From the NCBI RefSeq assembly GCF_029369745.1, contig NZ_CP120210.1, positions 1,984,001 to 2,048,000 on the forward strand: DNA of 64,000 nt, read 5' to 3'. The translations under genes and the position numbers were made by a program. Shown in pieces: positions 43,650 through 50,953 of this stretch. Numbering within the stretch: the first letter of the stretch is position 1; the number at the start of each line of letters is the position of its first letter. Source of the stretch: Amycolatopsis sp. QT-25 (GTDB lineage: Bacteria; Actinomycetota; Actinomycetes; Mycobacteriales; Pseudonocardiaceae). The notes below the pieces were generated by a model that had not been told where the DNA came from, searched no databases, and saw nothing but the letters and a program-made list of their open reading frames with translations.

Positions 43650-43712
43650 CGGCTTCCTGGGCTTGAGCCCGTGTGCATGCTGGTGCCGATGTGACTCCAG
43701 AGGCTACGGACG

Positions 43713-43769
43713 CGTCCGTGAAGGCCTCCTTGAGGGACTGTGGGTCTCTTAAGGAGGCCTTCACGGACG
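43713..43769. repeat. Long inverted repeat, variant hairpin
   Basis: Arms of 19 nt (CGTCCGTGAAGGCCTCCTT and its complement) pair perfectly with an ~18-nt loop. It lies 64 nt after nei2 in a convergent gap. Related in style, not sequence, to the ATGAAG palindromes. Possible terminator of nei2. Confidence 0.7.
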
Positions 43770-43803
43770 GTGCCGAAGTGAAGGGGGCGTTCGCCGTATC
43801 GGA

Positions 43804-43858
43804 TGCGATGAAGGGGTCTTTCCTTGCAAATTTTGCAAGGAAAGACCCCTTCATTGCA
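43804..43858. repeat. ATGAAG-type palindrome
   Basis: A 55-nt inverted repeat with one mismatch; the left arm begins TGCGATGAAGGGGTC. The central part CCTTGCAAATTTTGCAAGG is shared with the palindromes at 31860 and 37377. Both strands could encode a short peptide starting MKGSFLA, which I take as a by-product of the symmetry. Confidence 0.8.
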
Positions 43859-43861
43859 GTT

Positions 43862-43973
43862 GAGGGACCGGGCGCGGGCCAGAAGCGCCTGAGGGACCGG
43901 ATGCGAGCCAGAAGCGCCTAAAGGACCGGGCGCGGGCCAGAAGCGCCTGAGGGGACCGGGCGTGGGCTAGAAG
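43862..43973. repeat. 29-bp tandem repeat, about 3.9 copies
   Basis: Units start at 43862, 43891, 43920 and 43949; each is a variant of GAGGGACCGGGCGCGGGCCAG plus AAGCGCCT. The last, partial unit runs into the stop codon of the minus-strand membrane-protein gene, so the gene end may have been reshaped by the array. Confidence 0.88.
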
Positions 43974-44749
43974 TCGAACCCCCCGCCGTCGAAGCCGCCA
44001 CCATCGAAGCCGCCGCCGTCGAACCCACCGGCGTCCCCGCCCGTGTCGCCCCCGGCATCGCCGCCCGCGTCACCGGCACCGGCGTCCTCCTGCCCCGCGT
44101 CGTAGCCCGATTCCCAGGCCGACGCGCTCGCGATCCCCGCCATTCCGGAGAACATCGCGCTGAACAGCAGCATCGAACCGAGGCCCCAGGCGCCGGCGAC
44201 GAGCGCGGGCTTCCACCACGGCTCGCTGTACCAGCCCTGCGGCACCGGGCGGCCCGCCACGCGACCGCCGGGGTAGTAGTGCGGCGTCCGCCGGCTCGGG
44301 TCCGGCGAGGCCTCGTAGTGCTCGCCCTCGACGTCGACCGAGCGGTATTCGGTGACCTTGCCGGCGCGGTCGCGCTCTTCGCTGCCGGGCAGTTCCGGAC
44401 CGGGGTCCATGCCCATCGCGAGCCGCGCCGCGCGGACGTAGTAGAGGCCTTCGATGGCGGTCTCGCGCACCAACCGGGCCTGTTCGACGGTCTGTGCCTG
44501 CTCCATCTGCGAGCCCGCCGCGGTGAAGCGTTCGGAGGCGTCCGCCATCGCCTGCTGGGAGGCGGTGTCCGTGCCGGTGAGGTTCATGACCTGACCGCCC
44601 AGCCGCTCGACGAGGCGCCGTGCGTCGGCCTTCGCGTCGTCCAGCCGGCGCTTCTTGGCCGCCGCCTGGGCTTTCGCGAAGTAGATGCCGCCGCCGACCA
44701 CGACGACGAGGAGCACGATCAGGAAGATCGCGGTACCCGCGGTACCCAT
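43967..44749 (-). CDS. Membrane protein with Gly/Asp/Phe-rich tail, function unknown
   Basis: A 260-residue protein. It has an N-terminal helix (TAIFLIVLLVVVVGGGIYFA), a coiled-coil-like region (AKADARRLVERLGGQVMNL, SERFTAAGSQMEQAQ), a Pro/Tyr-rich stretch (HYYPGGRVAGRPVPQGWYS), a second hydrophobic segment (LVAGAWGLGSMLLFSAMFSG) and a tail with GGD and FDGGG repeats ending FDF. Such tails recall membrane-associated actinobacterial proteins of unknown role. ATG at 44749 follows GGAG by nine bases. The tail end coincides with a 29-bp tandem repeat. Confidence 0.75.
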   Translation of the reverse strand: MGTAGTAIFLIVLLVVVVGGGIYFAKAQAAAKKRRLDDAKADARRLVERLGGQVMNLTGTDTASQQAMADASERFTAAGSQMEQAQTVEQARLVRETAIEGLYYVRAARLAMGMDPGPELPGSEERDRAGKVTEYRSVDVEGEHYEASPDPSRRTPHYYPGGRVAGRPVPQGWYSEPWWKPALVAGAWGLGSMLLFSAMFSGMAGIASASAWESGYDAGQEDAGAGDAGGDAGGDTGGDAGGFDGGGFDGGGFDGGGFDF

Positions 44750-44860
44750 GAGTTCAACTCCAGGAATCGTTCGGCCTTTGCTCCGATCAACGCGGGCGGC
44801 CCACCGGTGGTTCCCGCGCACACTGGCGGCAGAAACTAGAACACGTTATAGTTCGGCTCC

Positions 44861-45109
44861 ATGAAGTCCACCCTGACGATCGCGATGACTCCGCTCGATC
44901 AGCTGGGCGAACTCGCCCGCGCCGCCGAAGAGGCGGGTTTCTCCTCGATCGCGCTCCCGGATTCGCTGGAACAGGGCGACATCGGCGTCACCGACATCAT
45001 CACCATGCCGTGGGTGTTCGACGGCCTCGGTTTCGATGCCGAAGTCGGCCCGAAACTCGATTCCATCAAGAAGTTCGGCGACGAGATCATCGCGAAGACG
45101 GGAGACTGA
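44861..45109 (+). pseudogene. Internally deleted luciferase-like (F420-type) oxidoreductase remnant
   Basis: An 82-codon open frame. The first ~35 residues (TIAMTPLDQLGELARAAEEAGFSSIALPDSL, quoted in part) look like the N-terminus of an LLM-class oxidoreductase, and the last ~35 (PWVFDGLGFDAEVGPKLDSI) like its C-terminus. The ~200 residues between, holding the flavin/F420-binding barrel, are absent. The frame is kept across the junction near 44975-45000. A functional product is unlikely. Confidence 0.7.
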
Positions 45110-45112
45110 ACC

Positions 45113-45565
45113 AAGGGTGGCGACGTCTGCTGGGATCCGGCCGCCACGCAGCCGCCCGCGCGCCGGGCCGCGTTCCGTTCGATGACCGCGGTGGCCGCCG
45201 GGGGCAAGGCCGTCTGGCTCGCCCTCTTCGCCGGTGACGCCGTCGTCGAGGACCCCATCGGCCCCGCGATGTTCGACGAAGAGGGCAAGGAACATTACGG
45301 GCACGACGGGATCAGTGCCTTCTGGGACAAGACGATCGCGAACGTCGAACGCTTCCGGTTCACCATTCGCGACTCCCACGCCGCCGGTGACGGGTCGCGA
45401 ACGTCGGCACCATCACGACGTATCCGCCCGGCGGCTCTCGCGTCGACACCGACGGCGTGTTCGTCCACCGGGTGCGCGAGGACGGGCTGATCGTGTCGAT
45501 GCGCGCTTCCTGGGAGACCGAGCGCGCCCTGGCCACGGGCCCGCCAAGAGAGCTGAGCATGCGAC
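45113..45565 (+). pseudogene. SnoaL/NTF2-like (steroid isomerase-like) remnant with frameshift
   Basis: The first part (AVWLALFAGDAVVEDPIGP, HYGHDGISAFWDKTIANVE) is typical of SnoaL-like NTF2-fold proteins. After AAGD the reading must shift to continue as VGTITTYPPGGSRVDTDGVF and LIVSMRASWETERALA. One missing G in a G run near 45398 explains it. No good start codon precedes the conserved part; the frame opens straight after the upstream remnant's stop. Confidence 0.7.
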
Positions 45566-45591
45566 GGCGGCGGAGCCTCCCGTGGCCTTCT

Positions 45592-45865
45592 GCCCGGAGA
45601 CCGCGGAGTCGGAGCGCGTGCGTTCCCCGTCCGGCCTCGACGGGAAGACGGAGCCGCGCACGCCGTCCGGCCCGCATCGGCTGGCCTGCTTCGTGGTCGA
45701 CGACAAGGGCATGCGCGACCTCACCGGCACCGCCGCCCGGCATCTGCCGACGGGTACGAGCGGCAGGGTAAGGCGCCTGTTTCCGTCGCGGTCACCGGTG
45801 TCCGGTACACCTCCAAGGCCTGCGACGCCGAAAGCGAACGCTTGCTGCCGCACCTGCGCATCTGA
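45592..45865 (+). pseudogene. Unidentified gene fragment with frameshift
   Basis: A coding-like frame reads VAFCPETAESERVRSPSG to CFVVDDKGMRDLTGTAA. It then continues, after a one-base shift near 45750-45760, as YERQGKAPVSVAVTGVRYTS and ends CDAESERLLPHLRI at a TGA at 45863. I do not recognise the family. It ends 3 nt before the convergent sigma-factor gene. Confidence 0.45.
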
Positions 45866-45868
45866 GCC

Positions 45869-47095
45869 TCAGCCGAGCCGCTCCGCGCGCCGGGTCAGGT
45901 ATTGCTTCTCCGGTTCGCTCGCGGTCTTGGCGGCGGCGCGGAGATAGGCCTCGCGCGCGGCGCCCGTGCCGCCTGCCAGCTCCAGCAGATGCCCGCGTAC
46001 GGAATCGAGCCGGTGGGTCTGGTTCATCCGGCTGTCGTCGTCGAGGGTGGCGAGCAGTTCGAGACCTGCTTCCGGCCCGTTGACCTCCGCGACCGCGACG
46101 GCGCGGTTGAGCGTGACGACAGGGCCGGGCGAGACCTTCTCGAGGACGTCGTAGAGCGCGAGGATCTGCGACCAGTCCGTGCCGGTCGCGGTGGGTGCCT
46201 CGTCGTGGACGGCGGCGATCGCGGCCTGCACCTGGTACGGCCCGACCGGGCCCGCTTCCAACGCCCCGCTCACCAGCGAAACACCTTCGGCGATCATTTC
46301 CGCGTTCCAGCGCGAACGGTCCTGTTCGGCGAGGGGGACGAGCGAGCCGTCGTCCCCGGCACGGGCGGCTCGGCGGGCATCGGTCAGCAGCATGAGCGCG
46401 AGCAGGCCGGTGACCTCGTCCTCGTCCGGCATGAGCCGCCGCAGCAGCCTGGTCAGCCGGATCGCCTCGGCGGTCAGGTCGGCGCGGTGCAGGTCCGGGC
46501 CGCCGCTGGTCGTGTAGCCCTCGTTGAAGATCAGGTACAGCACCTGGAGGACGACGCGGAGCCGCTCGGCGAGCTCCGCGGCCGGCGGCAGGACGAACTC
46601 GGCGCCCGCCTTCTTGATGGTCTGTTTCGCCCGGCTGATTCGCTGGGCCAGCGTCGATTCCGGGACCAGGAAGGCGTTCGCGATCTCGCCCGTGGTCAGG
46701 CCGCCGACAGCGCGCAAGGTGAGGGCGAGTTGCGACGGCGCGGACAGGGAAGGGTGACAGCACAGGAAAAGGACGGTGAGCGTGTCGTCCGAACCGGACA
46801 CGGTGGCCGTGGCTCCCGCACCGGCCGGCTCCATCAGCGCGGAGTTCTCTTCGCGACGGCGTCGCGCGCTCTCGCTGCGCCACTCGTCCACCAGCCGCCG
46901 TGACGCGACCGTCGCGAGCCACGACTTCGGACTGTCCGGGATGCCCTGCACCGGCCACTGCTGCGCGGCCGAGAGCAGGGCTTCCTGGACGGCGTCCTCG
47001 CAGGCGTCGAACTGCCCGTGCTTGCGCACCAGCAACCCGATGACCTGCGGGGCCAGCTCCCGCAGGAGCCCTTCCACCTGACGATCGTCCTTCAC
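45869..47095 (-). CDS. ECF sigma factor, ECF42 type with C-terminal TPR-like domain
   Basis: A 408-residue sigma factor. Region 2 is DACEDAVQEALLSAAQQWP with SWLATVASRRLVDEWR. Region 4 is LTLRAVGGLTTGEIANAFLVPESTLAQRISRAKQTI. A long C-terminal extension (about 190-408) with LIFNEGYTTSGG, the DUF6596 signature, and TPR-like helices is typical of ECF42. These usually sit next to a DGPF/YCII-family gene; none is visible here. The extension is thought to control activity in place of an anti-sigma factor. Confidence 0.9.
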   Translation of the reverse strand: MKDDRQVEGLLRELAPQVIGLLVRKHGQFDACEDAVQEALLSAAQQWPVQGIPDSPKSWLATVASRRLVDEWRSESARRRREENSALMEPAGAGATATVSGSDDTLTVLFLCCHPSLSAPSQLALTLRAVGGLTTGEIANAFLVPESTLAQRISRAKQTIKKAGAEFVLPPAAELAERLRVVLQVLYLIFNEGYTTSGGPDLHRADLTAEAIRLTRLLRRLMPDEDEVTGLLALMLLTDARRAARAGDDGSLVPLAEQDRSRWNAEMIAEGVSLVSGALEAGPVGPYQVQAAIAAVHDEAPTATGTDWSQILALYDVLEKVSPGPVVTLNRAVAVAEVNGPEAGLELLATLDDDSRMNQTHRLDSVRGHLLELAGGTGAAREAYLRAAAKTASEPEKQYLTRRAERLG

Positions 47096-47122
47096 GACGC
47101 CAGTCTTACCCCATGCGAGCCG

Positions 47123-48025
47123 TCAGGCGACGGGGGAGTAGTGCGAAGCGTCGCCTTCGAGGGACTCGCTCGGCACCCCGTCGACACCCACCGGGACGTC
47201 ACCCGCCACGGTGACCCGGTTCAGGCGGCGGGGCAGGTCGTCGTAGTTGTCGACGGCGTAGTGCTGGGTGATGCGGTTGTCGAACAGCACCAGCTGGTTC
47301 GGCTCCCAGCTCACCCGCACCACGTTCTCCGGCCGCGTCACGTAGGACTGCAGCAGCCGCAGGATGTCCCGCGACTCGCCCTTGGACAGCCCGACGATCC
47401 GTTGCGCGAACCCGCCGATGTACAGCCCGCGCTCCCCGGTCACCGGATGCACCCGCACCACCGGGTGGACCGTGCGGAACTTCCGCGAGATGAACACCTT
47501 CCGGCGTTCCTGCTCCGCCTCGTCGAGGGTTTCCGGCGGCTTCGCGTAGTCGTAGTCGTTGGTGTGCTCGGCGCGCAGCGTGTCCGCGAACGCCCGCAGC
47601 GGCTCCGGCAGATCCCGGTAGGCGGCGGCCGAGTCGGCGATCAGCGTTTCACCGCCGTACGGAGGGACGACCAGGCTGCGCAGCGTGCTGGCCTTCGGCG
47701 GGTTGAGCACGAAGGTGACGTCGGTGTGCCACTGGTTCGCGCGGCCCTGTTCGCTGTCGACCGGCAGGATGGCGGGCTCGCCGTCCACCGACGGGACGGT
47801 CGGATGCGCCTTGGTCAGCTCGCCGAAGTGCTGGGCGAACCGCTGCTGGCCCGCGTCGTCGAGGTCGACGTCACGGAAGACGAGCGCCTTGTGCTCGTGC
47901 AGGGCTTCGATGACGAAGGCGACGGTCGCGGCGTCGAGGTCCTTGGCCGGGTCGACGCCGACGACCTGCGCGCCGATCCTGCCGGTGATCTTGCGGACCT
48001 CGACCTGGGTGTCGATGGCGGTCAT
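47123..48025 (-). CDS. TauD/TfdA-family 2-oxoglutarate-dependent dioxygenase
   Basis: A 300-residue Fe(II)/2-oxoglutarate dioxygenase. The iron ligands are His and Asp in NQWHTDVTF and the distal His in RITQHYAVDNY; the 2-oxoglutarate Arg lies in RRLNRVTV. TauD-type enzymes release sulfite from taurine and other sulfonates or sulfate esters. The ATG overlaps the monooxygenase stop by 4 nt, so it is the last gene of the sulfur-scavenging operon. Substrate inferred from context. Confidence 0.92.
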   Translation of the reverse strand: MTAIDTQVEVRKITGRIGAQVVGVDPAKDLDAATVAFVIEALHEHKALVFRDVDLDDAGQQRFAQHFGELTKAHPTVPSVDGEPAILPVDSEQGRANQWHTDVTFVLNPPKASTLRSLVVPPYGGETLIADSAAAYRDLPEPLRAFADTLRAEHTNDYDYAKPPETLDEAEQERRKVFISRKFRTVHPVVRVHPVTGERGLYIGGFAQRIVGLSKGESRDILRLLQSYVTRPENVVRVSWEPNQLVLFDNRITQHYAVDNYDDLPRRLNRVTVAGDVPVGVDGVPSESLEGDASHYSPVA

Positions 48026-49356
48026 GCGGCGTACTCCTTCACTGGGGTGCGGGTGACGGGGCGGGCGAGGCCGTAGTGGCCGCGCAAGGTCGTGGCGGTG
48101 TACTCGGTGCGGAACAACCCGCGCTTGCGCAGTTCGGGGACGACGAGGTCGACGAAGTCCTCCAGGCCGCCCGGAAGCGTGGGCGGCATGACGTTGAAGC
48201 CGTCCGCGGCGCCTTCGGTGAACCAGTGCTCCAACTGGTCGGCCACTTGCGTGGCGGTGCCGGCGAAGACGCGGTGACCTCGGCCGCCCGCGAGCCGCTC
48301 GATCAGCTGGCGGATGGTCAGGTTCTCGCGCCTCGCCAGACCGGTGACCAGCTCGAACCGGCTTTGCGCGCCTTCGGTGAACGTGCCGACGTCGGGCAGC
48401 GGACCGTCGAGCGGGTACGGCGTCAGATCGTGGTCGAGCATGGTCGACAACTGCCGCACGCCGTACGCGGGTGTGATGAGGGCGTTGAGTTCGGCTTCGC
48501 GTTCCTTCGCCTCGGCCTCCGTGCGGCCCAGGATCGGGCTGATCCCCGGCAGGATCTTGATCTCCTCCGGCGAACGCCCGTACTTCGCGAGCCTGCCCTT
48601 GACGTCGTCGTAGAAAGCCTTGCCCTCGGCGAAAGTCTGCTGCGCGGTGAACACCGCCTCGGCGAACCGGGCCGCGTACTCCTTGCCCGTCTCCGAGGAA
48701 CCGGCCTGGACGAGCAGCGGATGACCCTGCACCGGACGCGGGATGTTCAGCGGTCCGCGCACCTGGAAATGCGGGCCGTCGTGGTCGATCGGGTGGATGC
48801 GGCCGGTGTCGGCGTAGACGCCGCTCGCCTTGTCGATCACGGCGGCGCCGTCACCCCAGCTGTCCCAGAGTTTCTTGGCGACTTCGACGAATTCGGTGGC
48901 GCGTTCGTAGCGCAGCGCGTGCGACGGCCGGGCGTCGCGGTTGAAGTTGCGGGCCTCGGCCTCACCCGCCGACGTCACGATGTTCCAGCCCGCGCGGCCG
49001 CCGCTGAGATGATCGAGCGACGCGAACTTCCGCGCCAGGTGGTACGGCTCGTTGTAGGTCGTCGACGCGGTGGCGATCAGTCCGATGCGCTCCGTCGCGC
49101 CGGCCAGCGCCGAGAGCAGCGTCAGCGGTTCGAACAAGGTGTGCGAGTTGTAGCGGACGTCACCCCACAACGCGACACCGTCGGCGAGGAACAGCGAATC
49201 CAGCTTGCCGCGCTCCGCCGTGCGGGCGATGTCGACATAGTGCTTCAGCGTCGCGGCGCGGTGCGGATCCGTGCTCGGATGCCGCCAGGCCGCCTCGTGA
49301 TGACCGTTCGGCATCACGAACGCGTTGAGGTGCAACTCTTTCTTCGGCGAGTTCAT
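48022..49356 (-). CDS. LLM-class flavin monooxygenase (NtaA/SnaA/DszA family)
   Basis: A 444-residue FMNH2-dependent monooxygenase. Family motifs: LHLNAFVMPNGHHEAAWRHP at the N-terminus, FLADGVALWG, TASTTYNEPYHLARKFASLD, LSGGRAGWNIVTS and HPLLVQAGSSETGKEYAARFAE (split). Relatives include DszA (dibenzothiophene sulfone) and NtaA (nitrilotriacetate). With a sulfonate-type ABC transporter and TauD in the same operon it probably cleaves a C-S bond; a flavin reductase must be supplied from elsewhere. The ATG overlaps the permease stop by 4 nt. Confidence 0.9.
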   Translation of the reverse strand: MNSPKKELHLNAFVMPNGHHEAAWRHPSTDPHRAATLKHYVDIARTAERGKLDSLFLADGVALWGDVRYNSHTLFEPLTLLSALAGATERIGLIATASTTYNEPYHLARKFASLDHLSGGRAGWNIVTSAGEAEARNFNRDARPSHALRYERATEFVEVAKKLWDSWGDGAAVIDKASGVYADTGRIHPIDHDGPHFQVRGPLNIPRPVQGHPLLVQAGSSETGKEYAARFAEAVFTAQQTFAEGKAFYDDVKGRLAKYGRSPEEIKILPGISPILGRTEAEAKEREAELNALITPAYGVRQLSTMLDHDLTPYPLDGPLPDVGTFTEGAQSRFELVTGLARRENLTIRQLIERLAGGRGHRVFAGTATQVADQLEHWFTEGAADGFNVMPPTLPGGLEDFVDLVVPELRKRGLFRTEYTATTLRGHYGLARPVTRTPVKEYAA

Positions 49357-50192
49357 GCCTTCTCCTTGACACGCCAGGTGGAGAACCGCCGCTCCAGTGC
49401 GACGAAGCCCGCGTTGATGGCCAGGCCCAGCACCGAAACCGTGATGATCGCGGCGTACATCTGCTGGATCTGGAAGTTGACCTGCGAGTTGTTGATCAGA
49501 TAGCCGAGCCCGGCCTTGGCCCCGACCATTTCGGCGGCGATCAGGATGAGGATCGAGTACGCCGCCGCCATCCGGATGCCGGTGAAGATGGTCGGCACCG
49601 CCGACGGCAGGATCACCTTGCGGAACAGACTCGGGCTCGACAGCCCGAGCGAACGTGCGGCCTTGACCAGCAAGGGATCCACGGTGTTCACCCCGGCGAT
49701 CGTGTTGAGCAGCACCGGCCAGACGCAGGCGTAGACGATCAGCGCGATCTTGGACACCTCGCCGATGCCGAGCAGGAGGGTGAACACCGGCAGCAACGCC
49801 AGCGCGGCGGTGTTGCGGGCCAGTTCCAGCAGCGGGTTCAGGAATTCGGCGAGCGGGCGGTACCAGGCGATCAGCAGTCCCAGCGGCACCGAAACCGCCA
49901 CCGCGAGCACGAACCCGGCGGCGGACCGGCCGAGACTGGCCAGCAGATGGTCGGCCAGCTGCCCGTTGAGGATCAGCTCCCAAAGCGCGACGAGGTCTTC
50001 CGACAGCGGCGGGAGGAAGGGCTTCGTGCCCTCGTCGAGAAGGTACCGGGGAACGAGCTCCCAGCCGGCGAGAAAGAGCAGGATCGCCGCCGAGCCGCGG
50101 AAAATCTTGCTCAGCAGGCTCTTCTTCTTTCGAGGTTTCGCGGCGGCTTCCGATCCTGTGCGGACTGTCGGCGCCTCGAGGGTGGCGGTCAT
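49353..50192 (-). CDS. Sulfonate/nitrate-type ABC permease (SsuC/TauC-like)
   Basis: A 279-residue permease with about six hydrophobic segments and the EAA loop KAARSLGLSSPSLFRKVILPSAVPTIFTG (shown in parts in the family as EAA---G---------I-LP). The start ATG at 50192 shares one base with the ATPase stop. Together with the ATPase and binding protein it forms an importer for sulfonate-like compounds. Confidence 0.9.
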   Translation of the reverse strand: MTATLEAPTVRTGSEAAAKPRKKKSLLSKIFRGSAAILLFLAGWELVPRYLLDEGTKPFLPPLSEDLVALWELILNGQLADHLLASLGRSAAGFVLAVAVSVPLGLLIAWYRPLAEFLNPLLELARNTAALALLPVFTLLLGIGEVSKIALIVYACVWPVLLNTIAGVNTVDPLLVKAARSLGLSSPSLFRKVILPSAVPTIFTGIRMAAAYSILILIAAEMVGAKAGLGYLINNSQVNFQIQQMYAAIITVSVLGLAINAGFVALERRFSTWRVKEKA

Positions 50193-50953
50193 CAGGCGGC
50201 CCTCCGGATCTCGTCGTGCAGGAGTTCCCACAGCCGGTGGCGATGGGCCACGAACGCGGGTGCCGAACGCAGGTCGTCGTTCGAACGGTCGCCGAGGTCG
50301 ATGTCGACGACGTCCTTGAGCCTGCCCGGCCGCGACGTGAGCACCGCGACCTTCTGTCCCAAGTAGACGGCCTCTTCGATGCTGTGGGTGATGAAGACGA
50401 TGGTTTTGCCGGTGCGCCGCCAGATCCGCCGCAGTTCCTCCTGCAACAGTTCACGGGTCTGGGAGTCCAGCGCGGCGTACGGCTCGTCCATCAGCAGTAC
50501 GTCCGGGTCGTAGGCGAGGCTTCTCGCGATCGCGACGCGTTGCTTCATCCCACCGGAAAGCTGATGGGGGAGATGCTCCTCGAAACCGGAAAGCCCGACC
50601 AGGTCGAGATATTCCCGTGCCCGCTCGGCGCGTTGCCGTTTGTTCAGCGTGCCCCCTTCGAGACCGAACTCGACGTTGGCGCGTGCGGTGCGCCAGGGGA
50701 ACAGCGCGTACTGCTGGAACACCACGCCGCGATCCAATCCCGGGCCGGTGACGGGTTTCCCGTCGATCAGCACCTCGCCGGAGGTGGGTTTCGCGAGGCC
50801 GCCGAGCAGATCGAGCAAGGTGGACTTCCCGGAACCGCTCGGCCCCACGAGGGAGAGGAACGTGCCGTCCTCGATGTCGAGGGAGACGTCGTCCAGCGCG
50901 GTCAGCGTGTCGAAGGTCTTGGTGACCGAGCGAAGGCTGATCTTGGCGGTCAT
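50192..50953 (-). CDS. Sulfonate/nitrate-type ABC ATPase (SsuB/TauB-like)
   Basis: A 253-residue ATPase: Walker [16 protein letters not shown]-loop VVFQQYALFPW, signature [17 protein letters not shown], Walker B VLLMDEPYAALD and switch His in FITHSIEEAVYL. The DEPYAALD and THSIEEA forms are typical of the SsuB/TauB/NrtD branch. ATG at 50953 overlaps the binding-protein stop by 4 nt. Confidence 0.93.
   Translation of the reverse strand: MTAKISLRSVTKTFDTLTALDDVSLDIEDGTFLSLVGPSGSGKSTLLDLLGGLAKPTSGEVLIDGKPVTGPGLDRGVVFQQYALFPWRTARANVEFGLEGGTLNKRQRAERAREYLDLVGLSGFEEHLPHQLSGGMKQRVAIARSLAYDPDVLLMDEPYAALDSQTRELLQEELRRIWRRTGKTIVFITHSIEEAVYLGQKVAVLTSRPGRLKDVVDIDLGDRSNDDLRSAPAFVAHRHRLWELLHDEIRRAA

Noticed and set aside
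43804..43858. Small genes encoding MKGSFLA-type peptides at the palindromes
   Set aside because: The same peptide arises on both strands only because the DNA is palindromic; no ribosome binding sites.
48022..50454. A single 810-aa fusion protein spanning permease and monooxygenase
   Set aside because: The upstream half of that frame is antiparallel in composition to the real permease/ATPase frames; the monooxygenase has a proper ATG at 49356 overlapping the permease stop.
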